Shown here: piece after piece, positions 1 through 7,719 of the stretch
How positions within the stretch are numbered: the first letter of the stretch is position 1
How the letters are laid out: every line of letters begins with the position of its first letter
From: Promethearchaeota archaeon
Lineage (GTDB): Archaea > Asgardarchaeota > Lokiarchaeia > Helarchaeales > RDOG01
NCBI GenBank assembly: GCA_011365055.1
Contig: RDOG01000005.1
Span: forward strand, 124,001 to 188,000
Direction of reading: 5' to 3'
Length of the DNA stretch: 64,000 nt
Notes under the pieces: generated by a model
The model's database searches: none
Told to the model about the DNA's origin: nothing
Seen by the model: only the letters and a program-made list of their open reading frames with translations
Position numbers and translations under genes: made by a program

Positions 1-1
1 C

Positions 2-520
2 TATGAAATTGGAGATTTCGTTGATGGAATTGACATTGTTAGTTTGATTAGATCAGGCCAGAATGTATCCATAACTTTTCAAGCTAACTGGCTCGTGAGT
101 AGCAACAATGCAACATGTAATATTTCAATTGATAGTAATCTTGATGGAAATGATGATTATAAACTAGTTTGGAATACAAGTAACGAGGTATTTATCTATC
201 GAAATTCAACAGATAATTATTGGAATGGTACTCATTGGTCTGCACTTTCAGAAGCAATTTCAATTGGTGAAGCATCAGGAACCTCAATTACTGCAAATGT
301 TAGCACAGCTATCACATTAAATGGAACCGAACAATATTATGCGATTACGGGAATATTGGTAGTTGGTACAACAAGTTATACATACGGAGATTATGCGCCC
401 GCTTTACCTTATGACATCCCTCAAGTTCCAGGATTTACAGAAATTTTAGTAATTGTGGGACTTCTAGGAGCAATAACGGCATTGTTAATTCATAAAAGAA
501 AAACTATTATTATATCCTAA
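2..520 (+). CDS. C-terminal part of a membrane-anchored surface protein (5' end outside window)
   Basis: The frame is open to the left edge, so the start lies outside the window; the first TTG (44) is only an internal codon. The visible part is rich in Asn, Thr and Ser with beta-type patterns and N-glycosylation-like sequons, as expected of an exported archaeal surface protein. It ends in a Pro-Gly-Phe motif, a hydrophobic segment of about 20 residues (near 440-495) and a basic HKRK tail. This three-part tail resembles the CTERM-type sorting or anchoring tails common on archaeal surface proteins. No enzymatic motif is visible. A T-rich run after the stop may terminate transcription. The surface-protein call is inference from composition and topology; no family was recognised. 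Confidence 0.6.
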   Translation, partial: YEIGDFVDGIDIVSLIRSGQNVSITFQANWLVSSNNATCNISIDSNLDGNDDYKLVWNTSNEVFIYRNSTDNYWNGTHWSALSEAISIGEASGTSITANVSTAITLNGTEQYYAITGILVVGTTSYTYGDYAPALPYDIPQVPGFTEILVIVGLLGAITALLIHKRKTIIIS

Positions 521-871
521 CTTTTTTTTAAAAGCGATAGAAATTTAAAAAAAATACTAATTAGTTTTATCTTATATTGGTATTTTAAAATATTACGGTG
601 AATATATATATTCAGAAATGAAAGCAAAGATATGCAGTTATTATATTAGATTCTCCAACTCCATCTTAGAAATCCCTGCTTTTTTTTTGAGCGAATTGCA
701 AAAGAAATCGTAAGGTTCAAACGTAAATAACAAAATCTGAATTTGACTATTGAAAGAACAATATTTGAAATTATTAAACCCCGAATAAAATATGGATACA
801 CTGTAAATATTATAACAAAAATTACAAAAAGTTGCTTATTCTATTTTAAAATCATTGAAATCATGGACCCT
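521..871. other. Intergenic, AT-rich, no gene seen
   Basis: About 350 bp between the surface protein and the end of the minus-strand gene at 872. It contains a T-run near 521-530 and the left arm of an inverted repeat (595-616). A short plus-strand reading frame here runs into the antisense of the next gene and looks like a shadow. Confidence 0.5.
595..616 (+). repeat. Left arm of an inverted repeat flanking a two-gene cassette
   Basis: The arm begins ACGGTGAATATATATATT. The reverse complement of 2161-2182 begins ACGGTGAAAATATATATT, so 17 of the first 18 positions agree. The two arms enclose the minus-strand genes at 872-1378 and 1397-2047. No clean target-site duplication is seen outside the arms and no transposase lies inside. 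It could be the end of a small mobile cassette or a shared regulatory element. Confidence 0.45.
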
Positions 872-1378
872 TTAGCCGTATTCCTTTTCAGTAAACCATG
901 GAATTTTTGTCCATATATTATCCGCACTCCGGGTGGGTTCATATTCTATTATAAATTGGGGTTCTTTTGGATCATAAGGACCATCAAGTGGAAAGACTTG
1001 GATTACATGCATCCTATATAAGCCATTTTCTAAATTGATAAAATTGTTTTCGAACCCTTTGTTAGGTAATCGCTCATCTTCAAATTGGGCTACATAGCTT
1101 AGATCATCATAACTAATGAAATACAATTTCCTATTTGTTACTTGGATATTTCCGAGCACGGATCGAAAACCTTCCCGCTTAGAAATGCCTCGGTGAACAT
1201 CTACACGCCATATCTCTTCTAATCCTGTAGCCCAAAGCAATAAATTTAAATTATGCATTTGTGTCAAAAAATGCCGTTCTAAATCCTCAAACCACCAATC
1301 TTTCTTTAAATAGGTGATATATTTATCAACATTTACAATGCCGATAAATCCTGAATCATCGGGTATTTTGTAGATCAT
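872..1378 (-). CDS. Hypothetical protein, cassette gene 2
   Basis: A protein of about 168 residues, rich in aromatic and acidic residues (Trp-Trp-Phe near the middle of the first third), with no signal peptide or membrane segment. The ATG at 1378 is preferred over the TTG at 1384 because an AAAGGA ribosome site lies 6-7 bases before the ATG and directly abuts the TTG. It follows the gene at 1397-2047 by 18 bp and is probably co-transcribed with it. The base composition of this pair looks richer in G+C than the surroundings. The compact, acidic cytosolic style recalls immunity-type proteins of bacterial polymorphic toxin systems, but that is only an impression. Function unknown. Confidence 0.5.
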   Translation of the reverse strand: MIYKIPDDSGFIGIVNVDKYITYLKKDWWFEDLERHFLTQMHNLNLLLWATGLEEIWRVDVHRGISKREGFRSVLGNIQVTNRKLYFISYDDLSYVAQFEDERLPNKGFENNFINLENGLYRMHVIQVFPLDGPYDPKEPQFIIEYEPTRSADNIWTKIPWFTEKEYG

Positions 1379-1396
1379 AATCAATCCTTTCGTTTT

Positions 1397-2047
1397 TTAT
1401 TTTCGTTCTTTAGAAGGTAAGTCCAGCAATTTTTGAAACGATTGCAATTCGCTCAAACGGTTTTCAATATTTCTCCAGGGGTGGAGCGACAAGCTGTCTC
1501 GGAGTAACTGTAATAAATATTGGCTTCGCTTGATATTTTCTTTATTCAAGACTTGAGAATCTTCCTTTACCAATGCCTCGGGATGTTCTAAATATTCTAA
1601 TGTTTCTTTTCTACGGTCTGAATAGGTCAATCCTTCGAGCAAGAAGTATCCGGTTCTTGATCCCAAACATAAAAATTCATATAAACTACTTCCTACAATC
1701 AGATTTTCCTCCCCGTAATTATCGGGTACCGTCATAACCACGGGCGACTTTTCGATTATTTGACCATCTAAATGCAGCAAACTAAAATGGACACCGTCGC
1801 CCCCCGTACGGGCAAAGGCGGAGGAGTTTCTTGGAGTGGATTCATATTCTTCGGTTTTTAAAGGATGCATTAAAATTAATCCGATCGGATCAAAAATAAA
1901 GTTCGAGGCTTGTTCTAACGATCGACCGATCTCCAAGTTGGCAAAGAAAGTAGGCTGTACTTTCTGCCAAATTTCTGGATTTGTTTTTATTCGAGCGGAT
2001 TCTTCCTCTGCCGATTTCCGCAATTTTTCCATTAATTTCAATGTCAT
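1397..2047 (-). CDS. Hypothetical protein, cassette gene 1 (possibly SMI1/SUKH-like)
   Basis: A protein of 216 residues starting at an ATG behind AAAGGGAT. The middle contains FARTGGDGVHFSLL and, further on, a Gly-Ser-Ser-Leu-Tyr-Glu-Phe-Leu segment. That arrangement, a 'context-dependent display of data' strand followed by a Phe/Leu-rich helix, is reminiscent of SMI1/KNR4 (SUKH) immunity-like proteins. The match is by eye and weak. The gene sits with its downstream partner inside an inverted repeat and is visibly richer in G+C than its neighbours, consistent with acquisition by transfer. No toxin gene is recognisable nearby. Confidence 0.45.
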   Translation of the reverse strand: MTLKLMEKLRKSAEEESARIKTNPEIWQKVQPTFFANLEIGRSLEQASNFIFDPIGLILMHPLKTEEYESTPRNSSAFARTGGDGVHFSLLHLDGQIIEKSPVVMTVPDNYGEENLIVGSSLYEFLCLGSRTGYFLLEGLTYSDRRKETLEYLEHPEALVKEDSQVLNKENIKRSQYLLQLLRDSLSLHPWRNIENRLSELQSFQKLLDLPSKERK

Positions 2048-2160
2048 TATAAATCCCTTTTTATTGATATCTAAATTTTAAAATTGGTAATCAAATTTTG
2101 AAATTCGATTAGATATTTAATAATTTATCTGTCTGAATCTAAATTATGCAGGACTTATAT

Positions 2161-2182
2161 ATCAAATATATATTTTCACCGT
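2161..2182 (-). repeat. Right arm of the inverted repeat around 595-2182
   Basis: Partner of 595-616; read on the minus strand it begins ACGGTGAAAATATATATT. It lies between the start of the cassette genes (2047) and the end of the next minus-strand gene (2209). The AT-rich half would also fit an archaeal TATA element for the cassette, so a promoter role cannot be excluded. Confidence 0.45.
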
Positions 2183-2208
2183 GAGATTTTAAAAAAAAGA
2201 TTGAAAAA

Positions 2209-2916
2209 TTATTTTATTTCATTGATATTATGCATGCTCCTTGGTTGATGAGGCAAATTCTTATCTGATTTATCCTTTTCTTTTTCAATTTTGTAGGTGT
2301 TTTTGATGTAATTTTCAAGGTTTAATTCAATAGCAACGGATCCTTCAGGAGGAATTTCAATCTTCCATTTATATTCAGGTACATCTTTTTCAGAAGGCAC
2401 GGGATTGCTTGATATAAAACGAATTTCTTTCGTTTCAATGAAAGTCAATTCAAAGTCTCTAATTAATTTGGGTGATTCGTTTTTTAATGTCAATTTACGG
2501 ATGATTTTATCTTGACGTTCGTGAATTTGAATTTCTTTATATAAATGTGCTTCATGGGGTTGTACAGGTTTTTTAGATACTTTCTCTTCACCACGATCAA
2601 TCCTTACAATTCTATCAACTGCTTCAACATCATTATTCAGGCTTTTATCTGTGAGGAATTTATCACCAATGCTACCGGAAGTGTGCATATATGCATGAGG
2701 TAAGCCATCTGCAAAGATAATCATATTTGTACCAGGTATAGGATTCTTTATTCCAGAAAACACGTAATTTATGTAAATTTCTGGCGTAATTACATCTAAT
2801 TCAATATTATAATTCGAATAAGACCATTGTATCGTTCTTTTTTTTATAAATGAAACATTTTCTTGTTTAAACCAATTAATTCTTACGCTTTTACGCGAAT
2901 CTAATTTTGCTTTCAT
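2209..2916 (-). CDS. DUF4139-like protein, C-terminal half (split gene)
   Basis: A 235-residue cytosolic protein with alternating beta-strand patterns. It appears to carry the later part of a DUF4139 (mucoidy inhibitor A-like) domain: an Arg-rich start, a Tyr-rich strand region, and a final segment ending 'IEIPPEGSVAIELNLEN', typical of the C-terminal beta-sandwich of that family. It begins 12 bp after the stop of the gene at 2929-3630, with its own strong ribosome site (AAGGAGGCG), so the two are translated as separate chains from one transcript. Family members normally carry both halves in one polypeptide. The biochemical role of the family is unknown. Confidence 0.5.
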   Translation of the reverse strand: MKAKLDSRKSVRINWFKQENVSFIKKRTIQWSYSNYNIELDVITPEIYINYVFSGIKNPIPGTNMIIFADGLPHAYMHTSGSIGDKFLTDKSLNNDVEAVDRIVRIDRGEEKVSKKPVQPHEAHLYKEIQIHERQDKIIRKLTLKNESPKLIRDFELTFIETKEIRFISSNPVPSEKDVPEYKWKIEIPPEGSVAIELNLENYIKNTYKIEKEKDKSDKNLPHQPRSMHNINEIK

Positions 2917-2928
2917 TATAACGCCTCC

Positions 2929-3630
2929 TTACATCAATAAATTCTTCATCTTCGTTACTTGTCGCATCATCCTATTTTGCGGAATGACGTTTTGTGCTTC
3001 TTGCTCAGTCACTAAATCATCTAAAAATCCCATTTCAGGTGCAACAGCCATAGTTTCAAATTCAGCAAATCCCAATTCACAACGAGGATAACTTAAATCT
3101 GTATTATTCATGGCTAAAATAAAACCTTCAATGGTAGCTGTACCGGCATCTTCATTAATTTGGACGTGAAGACTTGGTTCCCACTTTATTCTTGAATCTT
3201 CAAGGAAATATTTTATTCCAAGAGAAATCTCTTTTTCAACTTTGGATTCCAAAGAGACAACAATAGTACCTGGCATGTCCTCATAACGCCGATAATGAGC
3301 ACTTTCTATTAATTGAAGAATCATATCTCTATTCTCGCCTCTCAAATCCGTAGCATTTTGAATGATGTTAGTTGCAGCTTGTTTTTCCCGATTAATAAAA
3401 TTATCAACAATTCGTTTATCTGGTCGTTTAACATCAATTTGTTGAATAATTACATCGGTAGTTGCCTCGGGAAAAAATACTGAAGTTGTCGAGGGGTCAA
3501 ATGCTGCAGGGACATTATCTATTTCTAATTCATTATAACCAGGTACGAGACGGACTTTTTGAATTCGTTCAATTAGACCGCCTCCACCTGAAAATATGAT
3601 AAATTTTGTTGGAGGGGGATTTATTTTCAT
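2929..3630 (-). CDS. DUF4140/DUF4139-like protein, N-terminal half (split gene)
   Basis: A 233-residue protein starting at an ATG behind AAAGGAGTA. The N-terminal 50 residues read like the DUF4140 domain ('VRLVPGYNELEIDNVPAAFD' matches the usual 'G.h.l.l.glP...D..S' pattern). Residues near 150-200 resemble the start of DUF4139: a Trp-Glu-Pro-Ser-Leu strand and a later Asn-Asn-Thr-Asp motif. The coiled-coil spacer common in this family is short here (around residues 75-110). The gene directly precedes the second half at 2209-2916; together they reconstitute one family member. Confidence 0.5.
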   Translation of the reverse strand: MKINPPPTKFIIFSGGGGLIERIQKVRLVPGYNELEIDNVPAAFDPSTTSVFFPEATTDVIIQQIDVKRPDKRIVDNFINREKQAATNIIQNATDLRGENRDMILQLIESAHYRRYEDMPGTIVVSLESKVEKEISLGIKYFLEDSRIKWEPSLHVQINEDAGTATIEGFILAMNNTDLSYPRCELGFAEFETMAVAPEMGFLDDLVTEQEAQNVIPQNRMMRQVTKMKNLLM

Positions 3631-3838
3631 GTTATATACTCCTTTTGGTTTTTCACATAAAAGAGAAATTAAATCTTATAAAATTACCTATGAACTAATT
3701 CTAATAATTTTCTTAATTTTAAAAAAAGAATCAAATTTCTAAAAATAATATCACCATAATACTCGAATTGATATTCATGATCAAGTTGAAGATATACGCA
3801 GATAATATTAATAGTTCACTTAAATGGAGAATAAATTG

Positions 3839-3994
3839 ATGAGATTAGTAACTTTACACCTACCAGATATATATATTGAAGATATAGAAAAGTTGGTATC
3901 CATGAAAAGATATCCTAACAGAAGTGAAGCCATTAGAGTGGCAGTCAGAGATTTACTCAAAGCCGAAGCATGGATTACTAATAGAGAAAAATAA
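3839..3994 (+). CDS. Small ribbon-helix-helix DNA-binding protein (51 aa)
   Basis: A short gene with ATG at 3839 preceded by GGAGAATAAATTG, ending at TAA 3992-3994. The protein reads as a classic CopG/MetJ-type ribbon-helix-helix fold: an N-terminal strand (LVTLHLPD), helix A (IYIEDIEKLVSM), a turn (RYPNRSEA) and helix B (IRVAVRDLLKAEA). Such proteins bind DNA as dimers through the N-terminal strand and usually repress a neighbouring promoter. It lies upstream of, and in the same direction as, the coiled-coil winged-helix gene at 4102. No partner toxin is apparent, so a plain transcription regulator is the simplest reading. Confidence 0.75.
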   Translation: MRLVTLHLPDIYIEDIEKLVSMKRYPNRSEAIRVAVRDLLKAEAWITNREK

Positions 3995-4101
3995 CTCTAT
4001 TTTTTTTTATTGTTATTTTTTAAAGTTCATATTTTTAAAATATATAAACAACCAATATAATATAGATTTTTTATTAGAATAAATAATTTTGAGGAAATTA
4101 T

Positions 4102-4602
4102 ATGAGTGAAGAAACAGAAAAAGTTACAATTGATAAAGTAGATCAAGTCATAACTCATCTTAATGATGCACTTACAATATTGGATCCTATTAAGAAATTA
4201 ATTAATGATAATATTGCACTAAATGAAGAAAATGTTAGAATGAGAACAGAGCATGCTCAAATGAGGGAAGAGTTGGACCACATATCAAATCAATTAAAAA
4301 AGGTTTCAAGTGAATTTGAACATCTACAAAAAGAAAAAGATAAAAAAGTTGAAGTACGAGAAATTTTAGCACTTTCAATGACGTTATTAACTGATGTTTT
4401 TGGAGCAGCACCGCATTCAAAATTATTGTACCTATTACATGGATTTCCAGAAGGTAAAGAAATTGATAGGAAAGCATTAACTCAATCTTCGGGACTCTCA
4501 CCGGCTAGTGTAAGGAAATCATTAGCTGATTTAAATGCCGCAAAATTAGTAGATTTTGATGTAGAAACAGATAAAGTAAAGTTACTTAAAAAAATCTTTT
4601 AA
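4102..4602 (+). CDS. Coiled-coil protein with C-terminal winged helix
   Basis: A 166-residue cytosolic protein. Residues about 10-90 are heptad-rich coiled coil. The last 70 residues form a winged-helix pattern: helix (SKLLYLLHGF), helix (DRKALTQSSGLS), recognition-like helix (PASVRKSLADLNAAKLV) and a terminal wing. A GAGG ribosome site precedes the ATG. The architecture suggests a dimeric DNA-binding regulator in which the coiled coil dimerises. A small ribbon-helix-helix gene lies just upstream. Targets unknown. Confidence 0.6.
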   Translation: MSEETEKVTIDKVDQVITHLNDALTILDPIKKLINDNIALNEENVRMRTEHAQMREELDHISNQLKKVSSEFEHLQKEKDKKVEVREILALSMTLLTDVFGAAPHSKLLYLLHGFPEGKEIDRKALTQSSGLSPASVRKSLADLNAAKLVDFDVETDKVKLLKKIF

Positions 4603-4677
4603 AAAAGTATTGATCATTTTACCATGACCTATATTAAATATACTAAACGATTAGATGATTAATTCCGATTTTTTCTT

Positions 4678-5616
4678 TTAAAAAGGAAATTTTTTCAATT
4701 TATCAATAGTTTCAGGATCCAATGTTGATAAAGCATGACTTGCAACTGGAACTATACAACCACAATTTGCGCATAATTTAGGCGAGTTTCCCATCACGCA
4801 AAATTTCCGTTTTCCATCAGGATAATAGCTAATTACATTCCCGGATCTGAACATGCATGTTTTTACGTGTTCCTTCGTAACATAATATTCTAACATCTTT
4901 TTTGAAATGAGAATAAAATCCCCATAATCATCCATTACTTTTAAGATGTTTTTTACGGTCTTTCGCAATATTTCACCTTTTAATAATAATGGATCTCCGG
5001 GATATCCAGTATAAGTGAGAAAGAATAAGCCTGATACACCCGTATCGTAAGCTATTTTTACGACATCTTCTATTTCATCATAATTCATGGCAGTAATCGT
5101 GGTCGAAACCAGAACTCTTTTGTCATTTCTAATGTTCTCAATGACTTTATGAAATATTTCAGCGCCTCGAATAGAATTATGAGTTTCTTCTCTTCCGTCC
5201 AAGCTAATCCAATAAATTGGTTGCTTGTCTGTTTTAAACCAGGGCATTTTTATGATAGCATTCGAAGCAATCTGAACGGATGGAAAGATCTTGATAGCTT
5301 CATGTATCAAGTTCATTCTTAAAGTTGGTTCACCCCCAGTTAAAGCAGCACTGTTGATACCCATATTTTTGTGGAATTTAAAGACCTTGATCCATTCTTC
5401 ATCAGTTAATTCCTTTCTTTGTTTTACATTATCAGATCCAAGCTCTTCAGCTGATGAATAAAAATAACAATGCTTGCATCGTAAATTACATTTCCATGTT
5501 AAATCATAGTTTACTGCTAATGGAACTTTTTTAACATTTTTCTTCAATAGATTAATTCCTAGACCAATTCCTTTCATTACATTATCTACAGTGAATAATT
5601 TTGAACTGATATGCAA
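4678..5616 (-). CDS. Radical SAM protein with C-terminal cysteine cluster
   Basis: A 312-residue enzyme with the radical SAM signature CNLRCKHCYF (residues about 43-52), the [4Fe-4S] site that cleaves S-adenosylmethionine. A Gly-Gly-Glu-Pro SAM-binding motif follows (ALTGGEPTLR). The C-terminal third has extra cysteines (CMFRSG, FCVMGN, LCANCGC) like a SPASM-type or related auxiliary cluster. The start is a TTG at 5616 behind AAGGGGATG. Such proteins modify peptides, lipids or cofactors. No small precursor peptide gene is obvious beside it, so the substrate is open. It is transcribed alone on the minus strand. Confidence 0.75.
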   Translation of the reverse strand: MHISSKLFTVDNVMKGIGLGINLLKKNVKKVPLAVNYDLTWKCNLRCKHCYFYSSAEELGSDNVKQRKELTDEEWIKVFKFHKNMGINSAALTGGEPTLRMNLIHEAIKIFPSVQIASNAIIKMPWFKTDKQPIYWISLDGREETHNSIRGAEIFHKVIENIRNDKRVLVSTTITAMNYDEIEDVVKIAYDTGVSGLFFLTYTGYPGDPLLLKGEILRKTVKNILKVMDDYGDFILISKKMLEYYVTKEHVKTCMFRSGNVISYYPDGKRKFCVMGNSPKLCANCGCIVPVASHALSTLDPETIDKLKKFPF

Positions 5617-5744
5617 AGTCTGACATCCCCTTATTTCATTTTTCTAATATTTGTAATAATAATTCATAAACATATTTAATGCTTTATCTTGTGATGGAAA
5701 AATAGAAGTATTAGATTACAAAGCTTGATTTAAATAAAATTTAA

Positions 5745-6089
5745 TCAATGTACATGTTGGACGGTATGACCACCTGCAACAACAAATTCTAATTTATTAT
5801 TGGTTAAATTTTCAATTTCTACTTTAAGACCACTTGGGATATGAACCGAATCCCCCTTTTTCATCATGACATCTTCATCTTGGAAACACATCATCATTTC
5901 ACCATTTAATAGTAAAATTATTTCTTCGTGCCCCTTGCCTGGTCCAAAATTATCTCTTCTTTCTTTCGGTTCCAAGTAACCATAACCGATGTAGACATCC
6001 TCTATTTTTTTATTTATTAAGGCACCATAATAAAACTCCTTATTTTTGGATTTTTCACATTCTTCGATTATATTAATTTTCAAGGTCAT
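5745..6089 (-). CDS. Single-domain cupin protein
   Basis: A small (about 114 aa) cupin. Both cupin motifs are visible: 'G..KGHEEIILLLNGE' (motif 1, with His and Glu) and 'GDSVHIPSGLKVEIEN' (motif 2, with His). The C-terminus has two further His residues (GGHTVQHVH). The fold binds a divalent metal; the substrate cannot be told from sequence. The ATG at 6089 is the likely start; a GTG at 6092 precedes it. It stands alone between the radical SAM gene and a zinc-ribbon gene on the same strand. Confidence 0.7.
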   Translation of the reverse strand: MTLKINIIEECEKSKNKEFYYGALINKKIEDVYIGYGYLEPKERRDNFGPGKGHEEIILLLNGEMMMCFQDEDVMMKKGDSVHIPSGLKVEIENLTNNKLEFVVAGGHTVQHVH

Positions 6090-6243
6090 CACTCACTAAA
6101 AAAAGAAATTTTTCTTATAGAAGCTGTCATATTCTATCTTTCTTTATTTTTTAATTTTTTCTTTCTATTATTTTGCCAATTTAATATGTAAACAATAGAA
6201 TACTCTATAAAAAGAATTAGAAAAAATAGGACATTTTTAAGTT

Positions 6244-6411
6244 TTATTTAGATTTGTATTTAGCTAATTTTGTAGCAATGCGTAATTTTTTATGATAAAG
6301 ATCTTCAAAATCACATTTTGGACATGTATGTGTTTTTTTAAACTCTTCTACGCTAAAATTTTTACCACATGAGGGACAACTGATCATTGTTTCTTTTTCT
6401 TCCGTACTCAA
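6244..6411 (-). CDS. Small zinc-ribbon protein (55 aa)
   Basis: A gene with a TTG start at 6411 behind GAGGAATGAAAA, ending at TAA 6244-6246. The protein has two Cys-x2-Cys knuckles (SCPSCGKNF and TCPKCDFE), a classic zinc ribbon, followed by a basic helix (LYHKKLRIATKLAKYKSK). That layout suits a nucleic acid-binding or protein-docking mini-protein. It lies between the cupin gene and the short gelsolin-associated domain gene on the same strand. Confidence 0.65.
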   Translation of the reverse strand: MSTEEKETMISCPSCGKNFSVEEFKKTHTCPKCDFEDLYHKKLRIATKLAKYKSK

Positions 6412-6547
6412 TTTTCATTCCTCATTAACTTCTTACCTTATAAAAAATGAAAGATGTTTGGGTAGTTACCATTTTGATTTACTACCTATTTTCTATAATA
6501 GACTTAAAGTTTTCAATAATAAAAAGATAAAAATTTGTAAATTAAGT

Positions 6548-6805
6548 TTATTTCTTCTTTAGTATTTCAATGGCTGCAACTTTACCATCTTTTATATGGA
6601 GTCTAGGGGTATAATCTGCAGAAAACATGAATCCATCTTCTAACCCTTCAGCTTTTTCAATGGATTCTTTAATGACTTCTTTGCCCATCACGCTGGTTTT
6701 GACTTCAGCAATGGCATACAAAGTAGCTGGAATGATTACCGCTTCACGACCATAACCATCTGGAACTTTTTCCTTTAAAATTTCATCTAATAATTGTTGA
6801 GACAT
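6548..6805 (-). CDS. Stand-alone copy of the C-terminal domain of the gelsolin-like neighbour
   Basis: An 85-residue protein closely similar to the last 85 residues of the gene immediately upstream (6810-7460). Shared features include LP/VPDG(F/Y)xREx2I, 'x4GKE(I/V)xKExI(Q/E)K', and the final 'IKDGKxxAIEILKxK'. It begins 4 bp after the upstream stop, with the ribosome site GGAGG inside the end of that gene, so the two are translationally coupled. It therefore supplies the domain as a separate subunit. The function of the domain is unknown. Confidence 0.65.
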   Translation of the reverse strand: MSQQLLDEILKEKVPDGYGREAVIIPATLYAIAEVKTSVMGKEVIKESIEKAEGLEDGFMFSADYTPRLHIKDGKVAAIEILKKK

Positions 6806-6809
6806 TTTT

Positions 6810-7460
6810 TTAAGCCTCCTTTCGTTTTAAGATTTCAATGGCATCAATTTTCCCGTCTTTGATTAGCATTCTAACACCATATAACGTATCAAACAACATA
6901 CCTTCTGGAATTTCAGTCTTTTGAATTTCTTCTTTGACAATTTCCTTTCCTAATACCTTGCTTACGGATCTAGCAATTCCATAGAAATCTTTCCCTCTAA
7001 TGATACCCTCTCTTTCGAAGCCGTCAGGGAGAGATTCATTCAAGATTTTTTCTTTTAAATCTTCTGGAAGACCAACTGGTGCAGAAGCACTTGGTGGACC
7101 GCTATAAGAAGCTGCTTCCTCTTCAGAAACGGTATCTGGTTGAGATTTAAATTGATCTGGTTCGGGTGAAGGCACGATTTCAAGTATTTGTTTTAATTCT
7201 TCAACTTCGTCACCTTGATCGGATGGGAGAACCTTGTATAGCAACCCTCTCGATCCTCGGACTTCTTGACTTAACCTTGCTCCTATGAATTTAAGAGCAA
7301 CTGAAGATTTCTCCCCCTTCCATAAGTGTATTACTCTATTGTCATCATCGATAATAATTATAACTCGGTCATCCACGCAAGCATCCTTCACAGTGGCTGC
7401 ATCCTTGATAAATACAGTTTCGCCGGTTCTTATAACATTATAAACTTCAACATAAACCAT
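6810..7460 (-). CDS. Gelsolin-like domain protein with duplicated C-terminal domain
   Basis: About 216 residues. Residues 1-90 resemble a single gelsolin repeat: a DD-rich strand, then 'VIHLWKGEKSSVALKFIGAR' (the 'hWkG..as..e...a' core of gelsolin segments) and a later acidic 'SDQGDEVEEL'. Gelsolin-type proteins regulate actin filaments, and Asgard archaea are known to encode short versions. A Pro/Ser-rich linker (about 100-130) leads to an 85-residue C-terminal domain that is repeated as a separate gene at 6548-6805. The ATG at 7460 is preferred over the in-frame GTG at 7469 because GAGTGAT is suitably spaced before it. A distant profilin- or longin-like fold would be the main alternative to gelsolin. 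Confidence 0.55.
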   Translation of the reverse strand: MVYVEVYNVIRTGETVFIKDAATVKDACVDDRVIIIIDDDNRVIHLWKGEKSSVALKFIGARLSQEVRGSRGLLYKVLPSDQGDEVEELKQILEIVPSPEPDQFKSQPDTVSEEEAASYSGPPSASAPVGLPEDLKEKILNESLPDGFEREGIIRGKDFYGIARSVSKVLGKEIVKEEIQKTEIPEGMLFDTLYGVRMLIKDGKIDAIEILKRKEA

Positions 7461-7719
7461 TATTATCACTCATTAATTTGACATTTAAATTCTCATCTTT
7501 TTTAATATATAAGATATTTCCTTTGGATTACATTTAAAGTTTCAGAAAATTTTATTTAAATTAATTTTTATTGATATTTTTTGACGAATAATAAGCCTTT
7601 CCATTTAGTAATTAAATATTTAGAACTCTAATTGGAATAAATTGAAGTTTAATTAGTATTATTTATTTTTATTTTTTTCATATTTTTTCTATCTAATTAT
7701 GTTTATAATCTATTTTGAT

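Noticed and set aside
743..1021. Plus-strand 92-aa reading frame
   Set aside because: It overlaps the better-supported minus-strand gene (872-1378), has no ribosome site and no protein-like pattern.
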